This document shows, piece after piece, positions 1 to 9,449 of a stretch of DNA of 64,000 nucleotides. Position numbers and translations under genes: made by a program. How positions within the stretch are numbered: position 1 is the stretch's first letter; each line of letters starts with the position of its first letter. Source of the DNA: Limnanthes douglasii subsp. nivea. Taxonomy: Eukaryota > Streptophyta > Magnoliopsida > Brassicales > Limnanthaceae. The stretch lies in NCBI GenBank assembly GCA_036936605.1, contig JAUPFV010000001.1, forward strand, positions 168,974,643-169,038,642, in the 5' to 3' direction. The notes beneath the pieces were generated by a model. It did no database searches. It was not told the DNA's origin and was given only the letters and a program-made list of their open reading frames with translations.

Positions 1-316
1 TTTTCTTTAAACAAATTTGAATATGTAACATCAGACCAGCCTTATATGACATCAGACCACATGTGACCCTACATGCTAGCCTGTATAAGTAAAGCCCATC
101 AGATATACAACAGCATTTAACTTTTGTTAACATTTAAAATTTAAATTTAGCCACCACTAAAGAAAAGCACAGAAGACTAAGCCACATGAATTCATGTTCA
201 GAAGTTCTCTGTCTTTGATTTTCATATATTTTCTTTATGTTTCTATCTTGCTGTCATTTAAAACTGGAGATTAGAACAAAAAGAAAACTAAGTTTTTTTT
301 GCAAATTGTTAAACAG
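1..316 (+). other. Probable intron upstream of a terminal exon; no gene seen
   Basis: AT-rich, stop-rich sequence with no convincing open frame on either strand. It ends in a T-run and an AG (315-316) that would serve as the 3' splice site for the short open frame that follows, so most of it is probably intron of a gene starting outside the window. Confidence 0.3.
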
Positions 317-424
317 CAAACGCTGGAAGCTTTACTTGAATCAGGATATGCTCTCGAGAAAGAACAACGGCTGGTAATGGAGAATAAACTTTCCAAGGAA
401 TACATGAAGAACTTGGAAGATTAA
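317..424 (+). CDS. Partial: last coding exon of an unrecognised gene
   Basis: A short open frame of about 35 codons follows a T-rich tract and a CAG acceptor and ends at TAA (422-424). The peptide is charged and looks helical, with a LEALLESGYALEKE stretch and a C-terminal KNLED, as in coiled-coil or C-terminal helical tails. Codon use is better behaved than in the surrounding AT-rich DNA, which is why I call it coding. The frame stays open a little further upstream, so the exact splice site is uncertain. I do not recognise the family. The rest of the gene lies to the left of the window. Confidence 0.4.
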   Translation, partial: QTLEALLESGYALEKEQRLVMENKLSKEYMKNLED

Positions 425-819
425 GTACAAGCCATTTGAGTGGTTGAACAGGTTTGGTGTCAACTATACTTTGCCATTCTTACTTACCCTGTTCAAATAT
501 AATGAAAATTTATTGTCATAAAGTTGTGTACATCATAGTTCAATCTGTGACCTTAACTTGTAAGGAAACTAAAAAAATAATGTTTAAATAGTATAATATA
601 AATGGACACCAATTACTTATGGGTATCTTTATATGTATAAAGAAAAATGATTTTTTTTATAGTGACATGATATTACAATATATATGCAGATTATACCACT
701 AACTACAGGGTAGATTATTAACATTAAGATTGGCTTAGTCTTGCTGGGAAGTTAAACAAACAAGTTTCTCTTCATACTAACTTCACCTAATCATTATCAA
801 CCCTTTTGAATCACCTCTC
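425..819. other. Intergenic: 3' untranslated and upstream sequence
   Basis: No gene seen. It probably includes the 3' untranslated region of the preceding gene and the distal promoter of the proline-rich gene at 911. It is AT-rich with short homopolymers only. Confidence 0.4.
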
Positions 820-826
820 TATAAAT
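820..826 (+). promoter_or_regulatory. TATA box of the proline-rich protein gene
   Basis: TATAAAT lies about 90 bp upstream of the ATG at 911, in a C/T-rich context (CACCTCTC before it) typical of plant TATA promoters. A start site near 850 would give a leader of about 60 nt that is rich in A and C, as usual in plants. Confidence 0.5.
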
Positions 827-910
827 GACACAACTTATCAATAGCTTCTCTCAAACCCAACTTTACAAGCAATCCTTTACATTTGCACAAAACCTACAAA
901 CTATCAAATA

Positions 911-1347
911 ATGGCTTCTCTTAAGCATTTTTTCATGTTGTTTCTAATTGCGGCACTATCATTCTCAAGCTTTGACACAATCGTGGCTACTCGTCGTCTT
1001 TTACAGACCGCTGCACTTCCACCGCTTCCGACAATTCTTCCTTTACCTAAGACTACTCTTCCACCTTTGCAAACTCGGCTGTAAAGACTACTCTTCCACC
1101 TTTGCAAACTCTGCCACAGCCGATGGTATTGCCGCCTTTGCCGCAACCAACAGCATTGTCGCCTTTACCAACTCTGCTGCAACCAACAGTATTGCCGCAT
1201 TTGCCAAGCAGTCAAATACCAATTCTGCCTTCTATGCCTACAATTCCGAAAGTGACATTACCTCCATTGCCCTCCTTTCCAATTCCTAACAGCATACCTA
1301 TTACAATGCCAACATTCCCTTTCTTTTCTCCACCACCATCAAATTAA
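911..1347 (+). pseudogene. Secreted proline-rich (PELPK-like) cell-wall protein gene with a frameshift
   Basis: ATG at 911 opens a frame with a classic signal peptide (MASLKHFF, then a run of hydrophobic residues, cleavage likely after IVA near residue 26). An ATRRLLQ motif follows, then Pro-Leu-rich repeats of the LPPLPT and LPKTTLPPLQT type. The frame stops at TAA 1082-1084. The same style of repeat continues in another frame from about 1084 to TAA at 1345, with LPPLPQP and LPSLP runs and a C-terminal FFSPPPSN. The shift is caused by a 35-bp direct duplication (1049-1083 and 1084-1118). Layout and composition resemble small plant proline-rich wall proteins such as PELPK1, which also have an ARRLL sequence after the signal peptide. 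The protein would act in the apoplast. It could still be a working allele if the duplication is an assembly error. Confidence 0.6.
1049..1111 (+). repeat. 35-bp direct duplication that breaks the proline-rich frame
   Basis: A 28-bp block starting AAGACTACTCTTCC occurs at 1049 and again at 1084 with a 7-bp linker between, so the offset is 35 bp. Since 35 is not a multiple of three, it shifts the frame and creates the early stop. Confidence 0.85.
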
Positions 1348-1382
1348 ACAAATATATATCAAGAAGCAAAACTACTAGTACC

Positions 1383-1407
1383 ATATATATATATATATAT
1401 ATATATA
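1383..1407. repeat. (TA)n microsatellite
   Basis: Twelve or so TA dinucleotides in the 3' untranslated region of the proline-rich gene. Confidence 0.9.
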
Positions 1408-1590
1408 ATCCTTTTTGTTTGTTGTTGCCGTTTATTTCCATGTTTGTTTGCATTTTGGTTATCATATCACTGTTTGATGTTTTAGTCTAGGACATCAAAG
1501 TTTACTTTTGATGTATTTTATTGTATTTCCTTTTGTAGTTATGGAGCATTGCATTCTATTACAAGTATAACTCGGTTCCGTTGTCTGTGT

Positions 1591-1630
1591 CTTAATTTAA
1601 TGAATGTGGTTTTAATTTAATGAATGTGGT
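1591..1630. repeat. 20-bp tandem duplication
   Basis: Two adjacent copies of a 20-mer (TTAATTTAATGAATGTGGT core), in otherwise featureless AT-rich sequence between 1,408 and 1,680. Confidence 0.85.
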
Positions 1631-1680
1631 TTGTTCCTGATATCAAAATGTCGTGCCTTTTTTTTAAATTTATTTGATAT

Positions 1681-2380
1681 GTTGACATATCGAAAGCTTT
1701 TGATATGTTGGCTCACAGATATATTCCGAAGGTCCTTGAAGCCTTTGGTTTCTCTGTTTGTTTCATTAATCTGATAAATAATCTAATCAGTAATGTTAAT
1801 ATGTCCTTATTATCAATAGATAGGTGTATGACTTCTTCAAAAGCATAAGAGGCTAAAGACAGGGGGATCCCCTGTACCTCAGTCTTTTTATTCTGGCTGA
1901 AGAAGTCCTTACAAGAGGTCTTCATAAACTGTTATATAACAATAAAGATATAAAGTTTCAATCTAGAAGTAGTTTGCTTATTCCTAGTCTCATATTTGCT
2001 GATGATATACTGATTTTTTCTAATAGTACTGATCAAACAATTAATAAGCTCAGTAACTTTCTAGATTTCTATCAAAATGTTTATGGACAATTTATTACAA
2101 AAGATAAAACGTAAATCATTTTATCTTCTATAATAAACAACACTAGGATATCTACGCTAACTAATCTTTCAGGGTTCAGTTCTAGCATATTACCAACTGA
2201 GTATATGGAAATCACTTTGAACAGAAACAACAAGTGTAGTAACTACATGCCTATGCTCAACAAAATCAATGTTAAGATCAGAGAGTGGGAAAACAAAAAA
2301 CTCTCTTTTGGTGGCAGAATCACTCTCATTAACTCGGTTTCAATGTTGATTCTTACTTACTGGTGTCAAAACTGTTTGAT
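1681..2380 (+). mobile_element. L1-type LINE fragment (copy A, reverse transcriptase part)
   Basis: Matches 38,821-39,520 of the longer LINE at 37.4-41.65 kb in the same orientation, and 24,397-23,698 in inverted orientation. It carries remnants of the LINE reverse transcriptase, including the FADD catalytic box near 2,000, but with stops and frameshifts. Both ends are abrupt: it starts exactly at the inverted-repeat boundary, and it ends at TTTGAT, where copy C continues and this copy switches to unrelated sequence. It has no 3' tail, so it arrived by DNA-level duplication and not by retrotransposition. Confidence 0.75.
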
Positions 2381-3129
2381 ATAAGATTCACGGTGGTAAA
2401 AGCGGTAGAAAAAAAAAGAAATAGTGGTAAACTAGATGTCAATAACAAATAACAGTTTCTCTATCTAGGATATAGATTTTCTCTCTCTATGATATAAAAT
2501 TTCTCTCTCTAAAAATCTCTGGAACGGTAAAGTGAAAGAATAACTTATAAAAAATTTGTAGAAAAAATCTTGAGTACCCTCCAAGAGAAGTGGAAATGAT
2601 ACTAACAGCTATAACCCCTACAGAAGTGGAAATGTAACTTTTGGGCAATAACTATCTTCAAATTGTGCTATTGAATGTGGTTCGAATATGTTCACCCCCA
2701 AAGTTAAAGAGTATTTAAAAGTTAGACTTGGAGAATTAAACAAGTGAAATTTAGATACATGTCAGTTAACCTTCCCAAAATACCTTTGAGATGGCTAAAA
2801 GGGTTATATGATAGCGTCAAAAATATTCGATGGTGGTTGCTTTGAGAGGGTTGGATTTCTTCGAGGGTTAATTTAGACCTAAATCAAATACTACACTTTT
2901 ATCTATTCACTTAGCTATCCACGATAAAATGTATTTAATACTTTTTTAACTATTATTTTATGGGAAATGTATAAATAAATAATGGTTAATAGGATTTTTC
3001 AGTCCATGGGCTTGGCCCATGTTTATGACCCGACCCTTTTGACTCATTAACCTAACATCAGCCTATAAAGGCTCTGAGGAATAGTATTTAAGAGGTTGGT
3101 TGAACTTTATCTCTCTAAACATAAAAGAT
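2381..3129. other. AT-rich sequence, possible LTR debris
   Basis: No coding frame. It contains CT-rich runs (TTTCTCTCTCT repeats at 2,457-2,515) and near 3,000-3,110 a stretch with TATAAAGG-like and TTTATCTCTC motifs that looks like the promoter/leader part of an LTR, directly upstream of the copia gag scrap at 3,130. It is mirrored at 22,949-23,697. Confidence 0.35.
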
Positions 3130-3270
3130 ATCGGCTTAATTATCAGAGGAAGATCTAGCAACAACGTAAGTTTCTCAAAGAAAAATTATTTGAGACAATG
3201 CAAGTCAAGATCCAATAATTCAAATAGTTATAAATGTGGTGAGCAGGGTCATTACAGAACAGATATCTAA
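3130..3270 (+). pseudogene. Ty1/copia gag zinc-knuckle fragment
   Basis: A 46-codon frame reads IRGRSSNN, a Lys/Arg/Ser-rich linker, then YKCGEQGHYRTDI and a stop. The RGR start and the CxxxxGHxxxx spacing match the C-terminal end of copia gag, where the nucleocapsid zinc knuckle binds RNA. The first Cys of the knuckle and the last Cys (here Ile) are missing, so it cannot fold as a zinc finger. It is mirrored at 22,808-22,948. Confidence 0.5.
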
Positions 3271-3344
3271 ATTTGAAAGGTAAGAAATAAATCAAAAGGA
3301 AAATTCTACTGAAGACTTCTAGAGATAGAATTTTTTAACATTGG

Positions 3345-3605
3345 TAATAAATAATAATTGCTCACCATTTCCTAAAAATGAGACATTGCCTTTTATAGTA
3401 ATTATGGTGGGGCAAAGGTCACGTGGCTGGTCTATTTTTTTCTATTCCACCTCATTATACTACTAATCTTAAGCATATTTACTCTTTATTACATGATATA
3501 CCCTCAATGCTACACATTTGTTAGGCCTATTTTAGAAGACATATAAATTATCCCAATATTCTACTGGTTCGAATCGACGTTTAGATAAATCACAGTATTA
3601 TTAGT
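3345..3605 (-). repeat. LTR-like block of Tat-1 (3' side) with TATA box
   Basis: Resembles 9,040-9,310 throughout and carries TATAAAAGG on the minus strand (3,389-3,397), followed downstream by a leader-like sequence. Exact LTR ends could not be fixed. Mirrored at 22,473-22,733. Confidence 0.5.
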
Positions 3606-4440
3606 AGCCTTCCTATTCTTTGCGAAGAATTCTAAGGGAGGACTAGCTTTAGTATCACCTCAGATTTTAAACTAGAGAGATGTGGCGTTGCTTCGAATTG
3701 TAGCGCAATACCGCCTCAAATATACTATATAGGTGGTCATTTAAAGTAAGAATTTTGGAACACATTGTTGAATAATTTTTGTAGCGATTTGAATTATATG
3801 TGATTAGATTGGTCTTATTCCTTTACACATGTCATAATGATATTCGGGCTAGGTTGTTTGAGAAATTGATGTTTACTCTTCATTTTCCCTAAGCTAGCGT
3901 ATTTTCCGCTCCTTCAGCCAGTTATCCGTTGAGTCCTTAACACTCTTTTTATAAACATGCTCTATCCCTCTCACAATCCTCTTTTGTAACTATTTCTAGA
4001 GAGATAGACGCACACAATTTTTAACCTCCTCAAAAAACCATTTCATGCTCAAATACTCACTGTAAAATCTAATTTGGTGCGCTTAATAAAGAATCATTTG
4101 AACTCCTCCGACAGCGACCCCATATAAGAACCAAGTCCAATTTTATTGACTGGTTTTCAATAGTTGATCGAGTCGAAGTAAGAAAAGCTACATGAAAAAT
4201 TGATGACTTGCCAAAGTTTATCAGCTAAGTGTTTATCTAAGGTAACTTCGACCCGACGAAGAAATTCACCACATCAGCTTCCTCATCTTTTTCAAATCCG
4301 ATCAGCCCTTCACCGAAAACACTAGCTCTTCATCAAAGATCATTGATCCTTCACCAAAACTTCAAATTATTTGCACAAAACCACTTGCTTTACTTGATAA
4401 TCAAAATCTCAAGAGGTTCCATTGAGGTTTTGTTCTATAC

Positions 4441-5190
4441 CGATGGGTCATTCGCATTCTGAATCTCTTGCCAAGAGTTCATCCACTCGCCCATATTATA
4501 ATACTCCCCTAATAGGGTTCGTATACTATGAGGAGATAACTTTAGAATGAGTTCGAGCAATCCCTTCTGCTTCAGCTCCAGTCCCCGAGGTGTTTACTGG
4601 GCCTGAGACGGATACAATTGTTGATGCCGATGAGGTTTTTAAGACCCACTAAGAAGGCAAAGAGGTAGTTGCTAGACCAAATAGCCTGAAGAACAATATT
4701 ACCAAAGAATCTCTTTCCCTGGAGATATCTAACGTGCTCAGGAGTAACCTTCGAGATATTGACACCAAATACCTCATTGATTTGTATAATGGCAAGTACA
4801 ATTTTTATTCAAAGGATAATGGTCCAAAGCCAGGGAAGAGTTGAAGAATCCAGAAGTTTCTACCGATATGCCTCCCCAAAGTTTGTGAAACACCTCTCTA
4901 TCTAGAAGTCCTGAAGTGGGGGTTTCGGTTTCCCTCGGACCCTGCGATAGTTCGATATTTTGAACTAATAGGTCTCTCAAGCCAACCCAGCCCCAATACT
5001 TGGTTTACCTGATTTCTTGTATCATAGCCTCAGGTCTCTCTGGAGTTCCACTTCTTATGAAACGGTTCGCGACGATTACCACACACTTCTGAAACCCTCA
5101 CATTTCCTTTTATTTCATTAGCCTCGATAATGACTATAAAATAGTGAATGATCTTCTCAAGGCAGAGAAGGTGTGGAAACATTAATTTTT
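4441..5190 (+). pseudogene. Remnant of the antisense ORF of a Tat element (Transposase_28-like)
   Basis: Plus-strand translation begins MGHSHSESLAKSSS near 4,441. Further on it gives LKWGFRFPSDPAIVRYF and PSPNTWFT, close to residues encoded by the antisense ORF of the young Tat element (LFNWGLRFPLDSEIVRYF and SPNAWYT at 56.3-56.4 kb). The family corresponds to the 'putative gypsy type transposon' N-terminal domain. Its role in the element is unknown. Several stops and shifts make it non-functional. The right arm keeps only the first 150 bp (21,480-21,640). Confidence 0.6.
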
Positions 5191-5735
5191 ATTTAACAGT
5201 GGTAACTAGCAGAATGGAAAACCCCGTTAAAAATAAAAACATGAAGCATATTCTCAGGAGGTGGAAATGCACATGTAATTGTTTCCCTTAGTTTATTTTA
5301 TATTTATTACCTCTCCAAAATTCTAACTCAGACATTTCCCGTAATGATCTCCAAATTTCAACAGAAATATCTAAAAAGAAACATTTAAAGGTTGAAAAAA
5401 ACAAATTTCACCGTGATGAGCACATAGGCTAGGAATAATTGGGCTAACAAGTTCCACAACTGCTTCACGCAACTGAAATTGGTCCAGAGACACTTATGAC
5501 GTTCATCTGAAGGTATCCTATCTATAAACCAACTAATGACCCATCCCAGCGTGACCGACACAATGAAACAAATAAGGTCCTTTGATGCTTTAGTTTTCCT
5601 TTCAACTAGGAAGAGGGCTCCTAGCCACAGGGTCAAGAAAGAAGTTGTCGATGGACCAGCCAAGAAAAAATCCAAGACTAGTACTCTAGAAATATAATAA
5701 GTCACCGACTTAAAATTATCCCCACCCTAAAATTT
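5191..5735. other. Decayed Tat-1 sequence between antisense ORF and tandem repeat
   Basis: No convincing gene. A 106-codon minus-strand frame at 5,385-5,705 has no recognisable motif. This is probably the 3' untranslated region of Tat-1. Confidence 0.35.
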
Positions 5736-6132
5736 AAGAAAACCTTCCTCGAAAATTTATCCCCAACCTAAAATTATCTTCGTGAGAACCGGGACGCGTA
5801 TCTATTTCCCATAAGGGTTTGATAGTGTAAGGAATTTAAGTGTGCGCTCATCGATTAAATGTAAGAACACCTTCCTCAAAAATTTATCCCCAACCTAAAA
5901 TTATCTCCGTGTGAACCAGGACGTGTATCTATTTCACATAAGGGTTTGATAGTGTAAGGAATTTAAGTTTGGGCTCATCGATTAAATTTAAGAACAACTT
6001 TGTATGTAAGAACACCTTCCTAAAAAATTTATCCCCAAGCTAAAATTATCTTCATGTGAACCGGGACGCGTATCTATTTCCCATAAGGGTTTGATAGTGT
6101 AAGGAATTTAAGTGTGCGCTCATCGATTAAAT
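5736..6132. repeat. Three tandem copies of a ~127-bp unit
   Basis: Units start at 5,736, 5,863 and 6,008, each opening AAGAAxACCTTCCT and ending near CATCGATTAAAT. The third is offset by 145 bp because of a short extra insert. It lies between the integrase and antisense-ORF remnants, where Tat elements often carry tandem repeats. Confidence 0.85.
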
Positions 6133-6341
6133 CAGCGTCAGCTCTCATGCCTTCATCATTATTGGCCTCGAAATAATTTATCACTCTGAAAGTGAAACGA
6201 TGGATTCAAATGGAGTCGAAGCATCTATTTCATAAACCAAAGCAAAATTCATGGGTTATTATCTGAGGAGTAGTTCGGTAAGCCCATAATACTTCTTAGA
6301 TTTAATTCGGCATTTTTCCCGCAGATCCCTCCAAGTTCTTC

Positions 6342-6936
6342 TTGAGGCCCTCTAGGATAGTCCTTTTTATGAATTCAACCTGCCATTGGCCTAGGGGTGG
6401 AAATGCGCTGGGAAACATTGTTGTATGCATCTCGATTTGCAAAATGTTTAATATCATTGTTATCAAACTGTTGACCGTTGTTTATGGTTATTCTCCTTGG
6501 AAATCCAAACTTAAAAAATATATTGGATATGATGAATTTCATAACATCCTTCGCTCTTGTCCCAGATAATAGTTTAGCTTTCACCCACTTGAAAAAATAA
6601 TTCATCGCTACTATAATAGTTTTTCGTCCCACTAAAACCATCGCTAAAGGTCCAAGCAGATCCAAACCCATCGCTTAACTTAACGCTTCTTAAACGAAAT
6701 TAAGTGGTACTGCATGTGTATGTGTATTGTTGGTTAATCTTTCGCAAGTATCACACTGTTTGACTAATTCCTTAGCATGAACCATTTTTAAAGGTCTAAC
6801 CAGATCCAAACCTCATTAGTTAAACGGTAACGCTTCTTAAACGGACTCAAGTGGTATTACAAGCGTATGTATGGTGTTGGCTAATCGTTGGCAAGTATCA
6901 CACGGTTTGACTAAATCCTTAACGTCAGCCATAATA
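6342..6936 (-). pseudogene. Tat-1 integrase fragment with duplicated zinc-binding module
   Basis: The minus strand reads MGLDLLGPLAMV, GRKTIIVAMNYFFKWVKA and ITINNGQQFDNN, matching GLDLVGPL, GRKTIIVAIDYFLKW and ITTDNGPQFENR in the intact integrase of the young element. The first catalytic Asp is Asn here (AMNYF) and the second is also Asn (INNGQ), so the enzyme would be dead. Upstream, the CDTCxRL segment of the HHCC zinc-binding domain occurs twice (6,650-6,795 and 6,796-6,936). Integrase would join element cDNA to chromosomal DNA. Confidence 0.75.
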
Positions 6937-7489
6937 CAAGGCAATTAATATCCCGGTAACAAGACTTTTTTGTCGATGTTTTGTACTCACAATGAGTTGA
7001 TCATTTTACATCATGCAACTTGAATAATATCATTTATGACTCATTCTCTCTAGGGAACCTTAATAAAGGCTTGCTTAAAGATTTTTTATACAATATATCT
7101 CCGAGTGTTTTTAACCAAGAAATTTTTGTGATCATACGTTTAGTCTTTTTCTCTTATGGTTGAGTCTCGAGGGATTTTTCTGTGTTTTAAATTTGTTTAG
7201 AATTTTTTGTTATTGACTCGCTCTTTTGCATTAATATCATTGGGGACCCTTTAGAGTATGTTATAGTTCATAGGGAATTTGACAATGGATTTTTAGCCAT
7301 GTGAGCGTGCTCATACCTTGTGCTTTCAAAAAGTGCTGCCAATTCTCTTGGAGCTCTCACATGTTTCACTAAATGATCTTTTCTAGCCTTGGATTGTTCG
7401 TACGCATGATTAACCAAAATCTGTGAATCACTATCAAAGAAACTCTTTTAGCCCATAAATTTGCGAGATTCGTAACCCTGCAGAGCTGC
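6937..7489 (-). pseudogene. Tat-1 second RNase H and linker remnant
   Basis: Mirrors 20,930-21,470. The minus strand shows a DSDSQILVNHAYEQ stretch (compare SDSQLLIHHAQGQ in the young element), the archaeal-type RNase H that marks the Tat lineage, followed by decayed linker. It is cut at 7,485-7,490, where it meets the LINE segment through a shared GCTGCT. Confidence 0.65.
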
Positions 7490-8932
7490 TGGAAATGATG
7501 TTTAAGCTTACACTTAAGAGTCCATTTAGCCAGCCAATCAGCCGCCTGATTTTGGACCCTTGAAATGTGCATAAGGTTCATGCTTTTATCTAAAAATTTA
7601 CGGCAACAACTTACATTTGGATCTTCAATATCTGGAATAGTGCTATTGATGAGTTGCTTGACTAAAACTAAGGAATCTGACTCAACGTCAACATACTTCC
7701 AGTTGTTTTTGAAGCAGATAGTAAGACCCTGAAGCATGGCTATGGTTTCCGCTTGAAGAGGAGTGACTTTGTTGATCAGGTTGCCATAAGCATGAATGAT
7801 TTCTCCATCGCTGCTCCTGAAAAGAATACCAGAGGCAGCCTCTCCATTGAGTGCACAGGATGCATCCACATTCATCTTAATACGAGCATTAGCAGGCGGG
7901 AGCCATTTAAGGTACTGAGGCTTATTTTTCTTTTCAATAGAGCTACATCCCATAATAACTCCTGTATTATGAGATTTCAACCAGTGATTATGATTTAGAT
8001 TTCCAGAAACTTCAATGCCTTTGACAATGCTAATTATGTTCTCAATAGCTCTATTAATACTAATATGAATGCCCTTATGCTTTATTGAGTTTCTGGCTTT
8101 CCATATGATCCAGCATATTGCTTGAGGAATTAAATGAGTAACATGAAACTTAGATTTCGAAAACCAGAACCAGCATCTTAAAAGGTGAGTTAGAGACCTT
8201 TTGATTTTTATTTTAAAGATGCAGGCAAACCAGTTCCAAATTTGCCAAGAAAATGAACATCTAACAAATAAGTGATCCTTATCTTCAAAATTATCACAGA
8301 AAATGGACTTAGATACAATGCGTATATGCTTTTTTTTATCATAATGGAGTCTACTGCAATAAAATTATGAATTAGTTTCCAAGTCATAAAAGAAAACTTC
8401 CTGGGGATTTTTGAGTTCCAAATCTTCGTGTATAGACCAGAGATATTGTGCTTTGTTCTTGTATTTTCCCAAGTCTGCTTTAAATCAAACTGAACATTCT
8501 TTGACAGCTTCCAACAGATTGCATCATCCTTTTCAATAATCTGAGTTTTATTGATCAGATGAACTTTTTCCTCTCCAATATCATCATGTGCTTCATTTAA
8601 ATGCCAAGAATTGCTATGCCAAAAAATGTTAACTTTGACATCAATATACGAGTTTATGTTTTTTCAGTAGCAATAGTAGGAAGACTGTGCCAGGAATCCT
8701 TCCAGAAGTCAATGTTTCCTCTACCAAGAATCCAGGTGACATTCTTATCAGCTTGCTGTCTCACCTTACATAAACTGCTCCAAACTAAAGATCATTTTTT
8801 ATAAGTGTATAATGGATGAGAAGTTTTGCAGTATATATCATTCATGACATTAGACAAAAGGCAAGCATTCTTCCTAAGCTTGTACCAAAGCTTTTGAGAG
8901 AAGGAGTTTTGAATGTCAACAAGATTTCTGAT
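7490..8932 (-). mobile_element. LINE segment truncated at both ends (RNase H, zf-RVT, RT C-terminus)
   Basis: Nearly identical to 12,663-14,074 of the spacer LINE and in the same orientation. It includes the RNase H frame (7,490-7,980: KMNVDASCALNG, ending HHFQQ) and decayed zinc-finger and RT tail sequence. The LINE 3' end and tail are missing and the 5' end stops at about 8,932, so target-primed insertion cannot explain it. The 3' junction has a 6-bp microhomology with Tat-1. Small indels set it apart from the spacer copy, for instance about 27 extra bases near 7,985. Confidence 0.8.
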
Positions 8933-9039
8933 AGTTTCAGAAATATCATAGGGGTTCTTAGGTCTAATATATTGCGAGAGTTAGATTCTTGATAACGACA
9001 CATGAATTTTAGAGTGAGAAGTTGTCAAAAGTTTTAATA

Positions 9040-9310
9040 GAATAATAATTGTTCACCTTATTCTAAAAAGGTTACATTTCCTTTTATAGTAATTGTGGTG
9101 GGCTAAAATCCATATGGTTGGTCTATATTTTGCTATTCCATCCCATTGTTCTAATAATATTAAGCATATTTACTCTTTATATATATTATACCCTCAATAT
9201 TACATATTTGTTGGACCTATTTCACAAGATATATATTGGACCAAATTAGCCCAATATTTTACTCGTTCGACCCGAGGTTCACATAAATCACACCCTTATC
9301 AATAGGTGTG
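9040..9310 (-). repeat. LTR-like block of Tat-1 (5' side) with TATA box
   Basis: Diverged copy of 3,345-3,605, including TATAAAAGG on the minus strand (9,080-9,088) and ATTAAGCATATTTACTC-type sequence. It lies just downstream of the NOPCHAP1-like gene's stop, so Tat-1 probably inserted there. Confidence 0.5.
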
Positions 9311-9449
9311 AATGTTTTAGGCCATTCTTAATATTCTTACAACTATTTGAGGAATCATCCCTTGCTTGCACTCTATATAGTTATATAATAATAATAATCT
9401 TACAAGCATCCTGACGGCAAGCAGTATTATCAAGTGACCTGATGATAAG

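Larger units (their letters stand above)
3271..9310 (-). mobile_element. Decayed Ty3/gypsy Tat element, left-arm copy (Tat-1), with inserts
   Basis: Minus-strand element recognised from pieces in the right order: an LTR-like block with a TATA box at 9,040-9,310, second-RNase-H remnants at about 6,940-7,489, integrase at 6,342-6,936, an antisense-ORF remnant on the plus strand at 4,441-5,190, and a second LTR-like block at 3,345-3,605. The gag-to-RNase-H part is missing and replaced by a LINE segment (7,490-8,932). The right arm keeps part of the missing pol region. The two LTR-like blocks differ strongly (roughly one base in five by eye), so the element is old. Confidence 0.65.

Noticed and set aside
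948..1289. 113-codon frame overlapping the proline-rich gene
   Set aside because: Out-of-frame reading of Pro/Leu repeats giving low-complexity Ala/Thr/Ser; no signal or motif.
5385..5705. 106-codon minus-strand frame with hydrophobic runs
   Set aside because: Lies in decayed Tat-1 sequence, absent from the right arm, no recognisable motif.
6342..6569. 75-codon plus-strand frame
   Set aside because: Shadow of the integrase remnant on the opposite strand.
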